This document shows positions 1-12,300 of a stretch of DNA of 40,849 bases, piece after piece (position 1 is the stretch's first letter; each line of letters starts with the position of its first letter). This DNA comes from Priapulus caudatus (taxonomy: Eukaryota > Priapulida > Priapulimorpha > Priapulimorphida > Priapulidae), in NCBI RefSeq assembly GCF_000485595.1, contig NW_014577069.1:92573-133421 (forward strand), read 5' to 3'. The translations under genes and the position numbers were made by a program. The notes under the pieces were generated by a model. The model ran no database searches and had not been told where the DNA came from. It was given only the letters and a program-made list of their open reading frames with translations.

Positions 1-1539
1 GGTGATGGGAGGGTGCTCTTCATTCGTTTGCCAGTGAGTTTAGCATCAGAACACCTGCCGTCAGGTGAGCGCTGTCGCTCTGCGGCACTTGTTTTATTAT
101 CTTGTCCTGTTCCTAAATGATGATTACAAACAGCATTCAGCACAATTCAGATACAGATCTGATAATGTATTGATCACGTAAAAAGAAATTGGTTAGACAG
201 TAACCATTTTTAATGATTCATCATTTCATAACACATCTACAGTAATTTGTATGTATGCCACGTATCACTATAATAAGCACAAGCAGGTGCTCTGGTCCCA
301 TCACACCATGCTTTCAAATCATAACTCTAACACGGAAAAGCCCCGAATATTTAAATAAAATTTAAGAAACGGCAAACAAGTATAACCAGTACACTCCATA
401 AACCCAATCGATATGGGTGCGTACTCCTTACATTTGATGACACAACACACGTGATTTTGCACTACAAATTACACTTCAAAGTATGACTTTATACCAAAAA
501 TATCTGATAACAGTTAAGGTATACTGATAATCCAAAGCTGCAAGGGACCTGAGATACACTGAGAGCCAAAGATGTATACGTAAACCACGACTACATTTAT
601 ACACACAAATTTAAACACAAGTTGGTGAGAACATTTGCAAAGCACGGTTTTAAAACAGAAGCATCTTAGTAGGTGCAACAGGTCAACTTATGACATAGTA
701 ACTGAAGTGAGATGAGGGCAACTGTGAGATTTTTGTTCATGATATGAAGATGATATCATAAGATAAGAAAATAATAAATACAATTCATATCTTATCAGCA
801 TAATCAACATAGCCGAATGAATGGTTATATAACAGGAACCTAAACATTTTGAAAATCACTTTATGCCATACAATAACTTGATCCAGACCACAACAATTTT
901 AAATAGACATGATGGCCAAAAAAAATCACTACTATATAAACAGTAAAATATTTTCGATGGCAATAATGTTGAACATTTTTACATTTAAAGTTTCGTCGCG
1001 TTTTAGAAAAACTCGAGTGCTATATGCATTGAGTTTACAATATAGTCGGACAATTTCATAATCTAGTACATCTGCGCAAATATACAAAGATGGTTATTAA
1101 ATAACAGCTTCCACTCGGGTTTGCACACTAATCTGTACATGCGTGTGCGTTCGTAAGTGCGCGCATGTGCAGTGCGTATATATATGATATTTATAGCATT
1201 ATTTAGACACATTACAAAATAAAAACAAACTAAATGTTGTAAATATTGTAATAATTACATACTTACCACATCACCAAACTGGCCTTGAAGAGATTTTCTT
1301 AACGTTTAGTAAATGATGCTACGAAAGGTGTTTTTACATCAGCGCTGGCTATGATCAACAGAAAATCAACAATCTAGTTTTAACAAGGCACCCCCCCGAA
1401 CAATACGCAGACAGGACAAGACAACAGATGACGTCGCGTGCTAATACGTCTGCTACATGCAAACAGGTGAGCGAAGATTCCGTCGCACAGCTCCTCCTCA
1501 AACACATGCGTCGAAAACATTCAATGCGTCGATCACCTC
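1..1539. other. GPD2 3' UTR and flank, AT-rich
   Basis: AT-rich sequence downstream of GPD2 (transcribed leftwards). I see no convincing exon. A plus-strand frame is open from base 1 to a TGA at 117-119 and contains a good donor-like GTGAGC at 66, but I do not recognise the peptide. Confidence 0.5.
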
Positions 1540-1653
1540 TCACACTCCTCCCCCACTTCTTCCCACCGGCATCTTGTTGTCGCGCAGAGAGTACTTGGCC
1601 GCTAAGGCAAACCTGCTGTTTGAGACGGCGCCAGTCTTTAACGCACTCATCAA
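1540..1653 (-). CDS. GPD2: GPD2 exon 15 (C-terminus and stop)
   Basis: Residues 688-724: [20 protein letters not shown], then a basic/Gly-rich end RSGGGV and TGA at 1542-1540. It aligns with the family C-terminus (LMSA..KG.VS.SR.A ... GG). Acceptor ttacag, phase 0. The 3' UTR runs left; the only AATAAA on this strand before the window edge is at 98-93, so the poly(A) site is uncertain. Confidence 0.92.
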   Translation of the reverse strand: MMSALKTGAVSNSRFALAAKYSLRDNKMPVGRSGGGV

Positions 1654-4600
1654 CTGTAATAGAGAATGCGGGTCAGTCTAAGAAAATAGTATCGGTGAGC
1701 GGCCACAGATGGCAGCGACAGTGGCAGTTCCAAGAACGAAGTTCCGAGATCGATACCAGCAATTCAATGGGTGTCACTTTCCCCCGGGCGTAGAGGGAGG
1801 GTGCCGCTACGTGGCAGCACTAGTCACTTTCCCCGGGCGTAGAGGGAGGGTGCCGCTACGTGGCAGCACTAGTCACTTCGTACACTTCCATCATTCCACA
1901 GTCATACTTCCATGCTAGACATGGCCTTATTTCCCTAAGCCTAACCCTAACCCTGACCCTGACCCTAATCCAAACATTAGTGCTGCCACGTAGCAGCACC
2001 CTCCCTCTACGCCCGGAATTCAATTTCCCATTTTCGATCTTCCAATCTACGAACGAAGAAATCATTTCTCTTCTGCTCATAAGCAAGGTGGCCTACGATG
2101 GAATTTCCACCAATTGCCGGCTACATATTACCAACAGTCATGCAGTTGCCACAACCACCTTAATATAACTATATTATTGTCATTCAAGTCCACCACCACC
2201 TGCAAAAAACTGTACAGTGTAGCATGCAATAGAGAAAGGTCCAGAAAGTGCAGCAAAACGATAGACAGTAGTATGTTAGTACAAGAGACAAGAATTTGTT
2301 TAATTACACAGCTTTTATGGTTATGTACCAATACAAAGGCTAAACACTATAGCACTAAATAAATGATCTAAAACAATACACAAGTTACTATTTTATACAA
2401 GTATATTATAGTATTCTCTACATGTTATATATTATTATCAGGAGTTAATATTGACAAAAATAAATTTGTCATTATTAACTCCAGATATTATATATATAAA
2501 TATCACGTGTGTGCACACAGATTAACAATAACGTTTCATTATAAATCTTGCATTCATTTCATCATACTTTTTCACGTTTCTGAGTGGCCTGGTCTCATGC
2601 TGAACCAATGCCACTCATCATTTACCTATTTACAAATTTCGTAAGAGTGAAATTCTCTCAAAATTGCTTTTTCTTTGTAGGTAGCCCCGTTCTAGTGGGA
2701 CCTTTAGTGCTATCCTCTTTCCACAGTGTCATCAGCTATAAATAATACAAAAAATAAAAGCAACGTAATGTCAAGCAGAAACCCTCAAACCAGTCCTCAA
2801 TTTAAAAAATAAAATAAAGTCCTAGGCAATTTTGTGTGACTCGATCCATGTACTTGAGTGTGGTATTTCATGGTAAAGTTTGATGACTTGCTAAAACTAC
2901 TACTTGTTAACCCAATTTTCTGAACGGCAGACCAGTTATATCAAAAAAGTAGACATGTGCCCACAAACAATGACCCTTGCATATATCTTGCACTAATTCT
3001 ATACTTGTACTCAGTATCAGTGGAATCACTCCTCACACGTTTATACACACCAAGCTCTACGTAGGTCCCTTGTCTAACATTAGTCGTTCGATTATAAAAT
3101 AAACCACACATCACACAACCACACAGTTACTGAAATTATGCTTCATGTAAAAAGCTCAACATGCACGCTAAAGATTTTTACTACTGCAATTTCAATACGA
3201 GACACTGGTTTGAGGCTTGCGTGTAAAGCGACGACAGCAAAGCGAGTAAGAAGGAATAAGCTGCTACTATCAGTAAACAAAAAGCTCAGACATGCACATA
3301 GCAAATTGGTGAGAACATTCACAGCACACACAGCATGCACAAACACACAAGCACATGTTAGAGTAAGCACTAGGCAACTAGAGTAACTAGACAAGTTAGA
3401 TCGAGTACTATGCAAATACATTAAAAGTTGCGATCATCAGTTAATCGAATTTGCTTCGCTAGCAAATTTGTAAACCCATAAATATTAATGAGTTATGGCT
3501 GTATGGGTTCTTCTTTATAGCTGCAACATGAGCGAGGAAGGAGAAGGGAGGAAGGAAGAGGGGAAGCAGTTTTTGTAATGCACGGTCACTTTGAACACAC
3601 AACTGTTAGAAGAGCTGAGGAAATTATTCCCATTTGCCAGTTTGCTTGCTGCACGAGTAAAGCACGTACAAATTTGTGAGTGGCTCTATAGTGTTAGACA
3701 GCGCTCAGGTAAGGAGGTGGATACGGGACTACGAGGCTACATGATATATGAATATACGCAGTAGGTGCGCACAAACAGATGTACTTCACCGTTAGTTTTT
3801 TGTCGCATCTCGATCAAAAATACACGTGCCGCGATTGGCCGCACAAACATACCGCGAGCACGGATGACCCACACAGTTAAACACCGAACCAGACCGCGTC
3901 CACGGCAACCGAACCGACATATACCGGACCGCTGGCTGGTTGCGCGGATGCGATGCTGCACACGCCGCTTCGCTCAGCGATCGTAGATGGCACCGCCGGA
4001 CACTGCGCGACGGCGTAGGGGGGCTACGGGCGTGGCGGCGGCCATGACCGGGAAGTAAGGGGTTACCTGCAGGAACTCTCCAAGCTCGACCTTGCCGTGT
4101 CTGCTGACATCCACTTCTGACAGGATCTCGTGTAGCTGGGCCTCCATCACCGGCTCGCCCATCATCTGTGCGACAACGCTCACAGCTGAGTCATACACAC
4201 GTGTAAAGCGGCGAATCGTGGCCAACTCGCGCTGAGAAGAGTCGATATCTATCATGCCTACAATTTCCCCCCAACTGATCCAGAAACAGCCCGGCTTGCC
4301 GGACGAAGCCGGACGATAAGAGCAGTCTTCGATTACGTGTGGTTTGGTACGCTCGCCGTCCGATTGTTTTCCCCGGCTATAACCATGACTGTTGACATGC
4401 TTCTCATTCTTGCTGGAGATTATTCTTGTACTAGTATAGAGTATGTATGAGATTATTCTTGTAATAGTATCTTTGTATAGAGGAGTACCTGGCCATTGCC
4501 CGGGTTCTTTTCTCAGCCGCAGAGCCCGTCTCTGCACCCATCGTTGAGGCAATAAGGGCAATAGATTACGAGATGTGTGAAGCACAGACATTAGTAGCAT

Positions 4601-6365
4601 GAAGAAATAGAGTACCGAGTGGAGTAGTAGATGTTAATTGGCATTGCGACTAGTGCGACTACTTGCGACAATTTCATGACTACACGTTTGTGATTTCCCA
4701 TCATTAGCTTCCTGCGTGCATGCAGACTACCACCCTAGTTACCAGCGTGTGAGCGGTAGCAGCTTTTCCATCTGTCATTGCCTATCATTGTGAAGCATCA
4801 TTACGTAACACCTACCGTTTTCTGGGTTAGACAGTCATTATTTTCATGTTTACAGAAAATCGGATTCCATAAATGATTTTTTTTTAGCCTAACCCCCATC
4901 TATAGGGTGCTAATCGATTACTTACTCAAGTACTTGACTTATTAATACTTATGATTACTTATTAGTACTTTATCTTTAATTTTTATTGGGTACTTATCGA
5001 GTATGGTATCGTCGTAGGTTCAGGGGAGGTTCTGCTAGGCACGCACGGCCACACACACACACTCACACACACACATTCACGCGTACATACGCAGACGCAG
5101 ACACACGCAAGCAGCCAGGGAGACATCTCGGTCAGATTAGTGCAGAACAGCGACAATGACAACGCTACTCACCGTGAACATCTCTCTCAGGTCGTTCACC
5201 GTGATGTGGCCCTTGTTCTGCGTGTCCATGTTCTTGAACTGCGTCACGTACATGTTGAATTCCTCGCGCGAGAAATTGATCGGAACTTTGCTGAGACCGC
5301 GGCCCAGCTTGGCGCCCATCTCGGTGTTCAGAAACTCGCACGCGTAGTCCATTTGCCGCTGTGAACGTTAACGCAGACGTTTAAGGAATTGTTAGACAGC
5401 AATCCCTCATGCACAATTCTAAAATTGTGAAAATTATGCAAACCGAAAGTTTTTTCAGTGCGGAGTATCACCCGTGCCGTGGGCATGATATGGCAAATAC
5501 CGAGCTACCTGCTTTATCGGGGCTTAGGATAAATTGGCGCATTACTTATATGACTGGTGTCTTTGATAAACAATCCTTATGCAAATTATTTAAATCGGCT
5601 AGAGGGGACACGACTTCAGTTAAATGGGATATTTTCTCGTCTATGTTGTAAAAATTCACTACAACTTATTTGTATTGCTACTTTCATAACATTTCTTCAG
5701 CAAAAAACTAAACGCACTGTGCCACGGTCACCATGGGTACACGATACCTGCTGCTCCTGCTTGCTCCAGCCCAGCTCCTTCGTCATGACCTCGATCACCT
5801 GGGGCAGGGCTTCCTTGGCGGCAGCGTGGTTGAGAAACGCGAGCCTGAGCCGCCGAGAGATGACGTCGACCGCCGTGCACGCGTACTCCTTCATCGCCCA
5901 GCGCACCTGAACGTTAACGTCGGCGATCAATTGAAATTACTCTTGAAAAATTACTTTGACAAATTACACGGCATTGAAACGACGAGTATCAACATATTCC
6001 AGCGTACATGGAAATGACACGGATTAACAACGGAATTCAAATGCCATATGGTAGTATACATCTTAGGGTATTTTCTACTGACAGATAAGTGGTGTAAATT
6101 GAACTTTGCCCTATCCGGACAAGATGGAATGGATGCGTATTTTGAGGTCTTAAACGAGACTATGGAGCTGTGTGGACTGATCAACTCTCTCTCCTTTTCT
6201 CTCTCTCTCCCCCTCTCTCGTTCATGCTTTTTCTCTCTCTCCCCCTCTCTCTTTCTTGCTTTCTCTCTCTCTCTCTCTCTCTCTCTTTCTTGCATTCACT
6301 CTCTCTCCCCCTCTCACTTTCTTGCTTTCTCTCTCGCTCTCTCTCTCGCTTTGTCTTTCTTGCGT

Positions 6366-6397
<32 letters not shown>

Positions 6398-9300
6398 GCG
6401 TTCTCTCTCTCCCTCTCTGTACAAATATGACTTATACCACAGGTAACTGATCCTGGCATCCAGGATTGAACTGACTGACAAAACAGACAAACAAAATTCC
6501 TCGATGACTGTGCATGTTATGATTCCCACCTATCACTCCATGCATCCTATGTGATATTGCATGTAGCAAAGCTACCTCAAAGTGACCCAGAGCAAAGCCA
6601 CTTGATATGCAAACACCAGTATTGCCACGGCTGGGCTTAATCCACCCTACCAACTAGGCTACTCTACTACAGTTAAGAGGTGATACCTCTGCCTCGATGT
6701 AGGGGTACTCAACATGCAGCCTCTTTCCAACGACTGGCCATCGCTTGCCCGTCAGCGAAGCGCTCTTGGCTACGTCAAAGGCACGATCACCATAGTCGTG
6801 GGCCAGATGTTTAGCAACCTGAATAGAAAAAAGTGTCATTAGGAAAGGGCCACCTGAAGTTTAAACGTAATTGATAAAAAAAGGCAAGTCTGAATTACGG
6901 CATAACACACATCATCATTACTCTCTATTATAGTCACTGCTATTAGACTATCGTAATGAAAATTTTCTCAAAATTATTATGACAGATTAACACTCCGCAG
7001 TCTGAAGTTCAAAACTAAAGATATTAACAATAACACATGTGCTGATTTTGAAGATTCATGCAGTTGCACGTCTGCCAAATTGTCTTTGAACATTTGCTGA
7101 AAAAATACGGTAATTCCGTGAGGTCGTGCTCTGGAACAAACTAGTTAGTATATAGCAGAATTTTCAGGGAGTCACACGGACTCCTGCATATGTCAAATCA
7201 GGGAGTCCGACAGTAAATCAGGGAGTATTTGACTCCGGACTCCTGTTAATTTCGCACCCTGATATAACTAACACAGTCTGCTAAACTTGTGTGCGTATGT
7301 ACATACTGGCATCGGTTACTCACCTCGCTCTCAAGTCCAAAGTCCTGCACGAGTCTGATAAACATTGTCGGCGAATACTCGTGAGCGCCCTCTAGCAGCA
7401 GACCTGACGTTCGCGACGGATGCGGCGGCGGCTCCAGGCCGCAGGCTTTTATAGCGGCATCGACGGCTTCCTCTGCCATGTGTCGATATGTTGTCCACTT
7501 GCCACCTGAATACAGAAAGTCTGACACGTAAACACGTTGTCAACTAGTCAACTATTCCCCCCCCCCCCCGACTAGTTGTGCGTCTCTCTGACAACGCTGG
7601 AGTGTGTGACCCTCAGGTGACTGAGCGAGTGCGAATCTTCGTCATTGATCACGCGAGACACCAACTTACAGACTACATGTGTAATCCTTTCACGAGTAAT
7701 AACACGTCAATAAAGAAAAACACGAGAAATGAAAACATATCACGCTGGGAACTGCAATCAAACTATAAACACAGTCGAGGGGCTGCACCTGCCTAGAAAA
7801 CCGCCACGGCGGCAGCGTTATGTGCTAAAGCGAATGTTGGTAATTGGTGTAATATCCAGATATCTGCCATCCGGAACACAGACTCGCAGCAATTTTGCGA
7901 AGTGACATTTGACTTGGCACATTGTGCACTTTTGGTTAGAATTACGAAACTAGGTGAACCAGGTGGCGATGTTCAATTGGCACTACATCAGAAAATCTTC
8001 AGGACCTATTGTAGCATGCGTGTGCAAAGTTTCACAATTCTAACCAAAAGTGCACAATCCATGTGCCCTACTACATTTTACTACTACAGTTTACCATACG
8101 GCGGGCCCTCACAGAAACGTGCCACCTGTTCTTAAACTCGTGACAGCCAGTTTTGCGAAGTGACATTTGACTTAAATAAAGCCATCCCACTAGGACATAT
8201 AGGTATATAGCCATTACAATAAATATATTCCTAATAAAAAGCCATTCCATAGAGTGCGAGATAACCGAGAGATTACCGTACCGCATCCCTCACGTACCAG
8301 CTGTTCTTAAACAACGGCATTGCTAATTGCACTGAGCAGTACTAATTACATTAACATTGCTAATTGCGTCGACACGAGTACCTGCGATAGTGACCAGGTT
8401 GCTGTCGCTGATGATGATCACGTGGTTGCGAGCGATCGCCTCCGTGCTCTTTGCGTTCGGGTCCAGCACGAGCGGACGGATTCCTGACCACGCAGCGAGA
8501 ACGTCGCCCCGCCGCACTGCAAGCGCAATCACAGTCACAGTCACAGTCACAGTCACAGTCACACTCACAGTCACAGTCACAGTCACAGTCACAGTCGCGC
8601 GGAACAACGATGAGCCACGCGCTCGCTCAAACAAGGGTGAGCCATCCATGCGTGCACTCACTATAACAATGCCTTTACCCGCATACTTCAGTTCTAGCCG
8701 CGCCTCTAAAACCCGTCAACCCTCAAAGGTTTCTTTACTCGCCGAACCCCGATCAAAAACATCCCTGCTTTGAAAGCTTGAGATACACGTGTACTTTTTT
8801 CTACCGACAATGGCACGAAACGCATATTCCAACGAGCTACTGCCACGTATCGGCAGAAAATGGCACTAACGAAAAGCGAGTTAACGTGAAGACCCTAACC
8901 CTGACCACATTACAGGGTAGCACCGAAAAGTTATCAAAGTAACCAAATTATCACTACTCAGTAATAATTAGTGCTCGATTAGTAATAATAAGTAACCAAT
9001 ATAAAGAGGAGAAGAAGGGGAAGACCCAAGGAGACCCGGAGAAGGACCATCGAGAAGGAGATGCGAATTTGTGACCTGTCATGGGACACGCTGAGGCCAC
9101 AAGCAGTGGACCGACAATGTTGGAGATCTCTTGTCACTGCCCTATGTGCCACCTAGGCACCTTTGAGGGATAACATAACTATATAAAGAGCTCGAAGAGG
9201 TAACGTCAGTGGTCGCCCGCCACGACGATCGCCGACGACACGGCTCACCTTCGACGTCGGGACTCAGGTAGTTCCTGATCTCGTTGAGGATGAACTGGAT

Positions 9301-12300
9301 CTCGGCCTCGGTGGGGCTCGGGTTGTGGGTGACCTCACACGGCTGGTCGGTCGTGCCTGCGATCGTCACCTTCTCCCACGGCAGGAAGAAGATCACGCGG
9401 CCATCGCTCGTCGACGGATCCAGCAAACCCATCGAGTCCGGACTGCAGCAACGACGAATATATATATATATATATAATTTATATGTGTGTGTGTGTCTGT
9501 GTGTCTGTGTGTGTATATACATACATACACGTACACATGCGCACGCACACGCACACACGAGCACGCGTGCATTAGGTTAGCTAGGTGTGAGGGCGTCGGC
9601 TTACCGTTTGCTAATATATACTCCAAGTGATCAAATACAGCTCATATATACGTGTGTGCGTGCGTGCGTGCGTGTATACATGCACACATGCACGCACGCA
9701 CGCACGCACACACATATATTAGATGTATATATATTATATATGGATATACATACACATACACGTGCGCACGCATGCACGCATGCACACACAAATTTATATA
9801 TAACGTTTGGAAAGCATTATTATCCCATGAGAGCGATAAAGTGGAAGATATTCGTCGTCAGGTTTAGTGTCCGAGTGCATACCAGTCAATGACATAAAAG
9901 TAACTGTGTGCACAAGAAGCATTAATAACAAGATCAAAAGTAGATGATTAACAGAAGCTAATTTAACTTCTAAGATTAAGTGAGAAGGTTAATTCCGGCA
10001 GCATAGCATCTGACGAGAATCTCACTGTTTTGTCTCACCTATAGTAGTCCGGCAGAATGATGTGAACACCTGAACTCGGCTGACAAATGTTCTTCGTGTG
10101 TGGATTGTCAAGCTTGCGCACAAAGTCAGTGAACGGTCCGGTGGCATTTATAACACACTTGGCCCTCACTTCAAACTCTTTTCCTATTACAGAGCAAAGC
10201 ATTTGTCAACGATTAAACATAAATATTGCCAAACAAGTCTGCAGCCACAGCAATACAGCAATATGAGATCTACCCAACAGCATAAACAGTTTACATAAAG
10301 GGACTACCAATACTTGCATCATACAAAATCACAGTACCACCACCTTCTCATCAAACATCCCGCACTCAAGCTAAATAGGCGCCCCCCCCCATCCCCCGCC
10401 GCCGCCGTACTTGTGATTGTATCGTATCCCTACAGAGGGCGCCGTACCTTTGATCGTATCCTTACAGAGGGCGGCGTACCTGTGATCGTATCCCTACAGA
10501 GGGCGCCGTACCTGTGATCGTATCCCTACAGAGGGCGCCGTACCTGTGATCGTATCCCTACAGAGGGCGAACCTGTGATCGTATCCCTACAGAGGGCGCC
10601 GTACCTGTGATCGTATCCCTACAGAGGGCGCCGTACCTGTGATCGTATCCCTACAGAGGGCGCCGCAGACGACGCGCTTTCCCGACGCGTCGGCTTTCTT
10701 CAGCAGCTGCAGGACCTCGACGTGATTGGCCACCGTGCCGCCGAGGCGGGCGGCGGTCAAAGCGATGGCGACGTTCATCCGGGCGTCGTTGTGCTGACCT
10801 GAAACGACAGCGGCACTATGGAGACGGTCCCCCGGGGAAATGCTCGACCGTCACAGGCATGACGACAACCCCCTGAACACCTAGATAAGGTTCATAAGTA
10901 ATTTACCTAGGAGTCCTCCTGACGAATTGATTCATTGATTGATTGAGTCATTGACGCATGAGTTCATGGTGGCTGTATATCAAAGTAAGCAATGAGCAAT
11001 ATGCAGCAATAAAGGAAACTAGCTAATTACCTATGTGTTGCCGGCTAATCCATCTACGCGTAATATGATGGCAGAGAGAAACCAAAATAACATCAAACTG
11101 CTAATGCATCTGCTAGCACACGATTTAGAAAGCAACAATAGCAGCTTTTTAGACAGGCTCTCCGTGCTCCAAGTATTACACAGAGAATCCCAAAACACAC
11201 GTTTTTTATGGTACTTTTTTGATAGTTTATCATTAGCAAAGCAGTCTATTTACGTTGCTTCAAAGCAACGAACCAGTAACCCTAGCAAACAGATATATAA
11301 CATAAACGTTTAGATGTCTGCAGAGCTTTGCCACACCTACAGTACAGTCTGTGGCATGGTATTGAGCAAAGAAGACCGTAGAAACGTTTCCTGTATGGCT
11401 TACATAAATGCAGTACACTACAATCAATATTAGCTTCCTGTCTGTCTTGCTAACTATTAGTATTAACGTGAGTCTGCATAGCAATGCGCAGAGACTGCAC
11501 TCATGAAGAATCCGAGTAATATCGAAAATCATTAGTGTCCAAGCCTGACGGAAAGGCATCCCCATTACTGACTACTGTTAAACCAAGCCACATAACAACA
11601 TGTGATTACTGAAGATCATGTAAACCTGCACTCATAATTTAATCGTTGTTTAATAGAATTGACAAAATGCTTTTAACAGTGAGTGCTATATGAGCTTACT
11701 TAGCAGACAAATCAGTAAACTGCCTCGACACAGATAGTATTCATGAGAGAGATGTTCAGACAAATCACGCATGATTTAAGTCAAAGCCAATCCTCTCATG
11801 GTACGTGTTTGTTCCTTCAAGATGGACAAACCTCGCTTAAATATCCTATCTGAGCAGAACGAGCAGCATATTTAATAGCAACAGTTAGAAATTGCTTGTG
11901 TATGTGGATTCTTGAAAATTGAACTCCGTAGTACTACTTTCTTACAATACTTGTGAATTCCTGATGAAATGTTGTGTGTGATCAGCAATGGTTTAAATTT
12001 GTTGCATCAACAGAAACGAGCTCACAAGAAAGAAATATCAATGGGAATTATCCACTTTTTACACAAACATACATGCGTTTATAATCTGTGATGATATGAA
12101 ATCATCACTCCAACCTTGGCTGTGCTTTAATAGCCACCATATTTTATGGATTCACCGAGCACTGGTCCTCTGCAATCATTTCTACAGGTACATCATACCA
12201 GCAGCACAAAACCTGTGACAGTGTGAGAGAGTAAAGTCAAGTGTACGCACCATCGTAGTAAACGAGGGCTCCAACCAGCTTATCCTTCTTCAACATGGGA

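Noticed and set aside
1-119. Open plus-strand frame at the left edge, possibly the last exon of a neighbouring gene
   Set aside because: Short, unrecognised, and overlapping the likely GPD2 3' UTR; an AATAAA at 354-359 is suggestive but not enough.
3974-4600. A 208-codon minus-strand open frame
   Set aside because: Only 4165-4067 of it is GPD2 exon 14; the rest is intron read-through. The true C-terminus is the exon at 1653-1540, which matches the family.
6455-6660. tRNA-derived SINE: minus strand has TAGCCTAGTTGG (A box-like) and GTTCAATCC (B box-like)
   Set aside because: The two boxes are about 180 bp apart, far beyond the usual 30-60 bp, and no 3' tail is seen.
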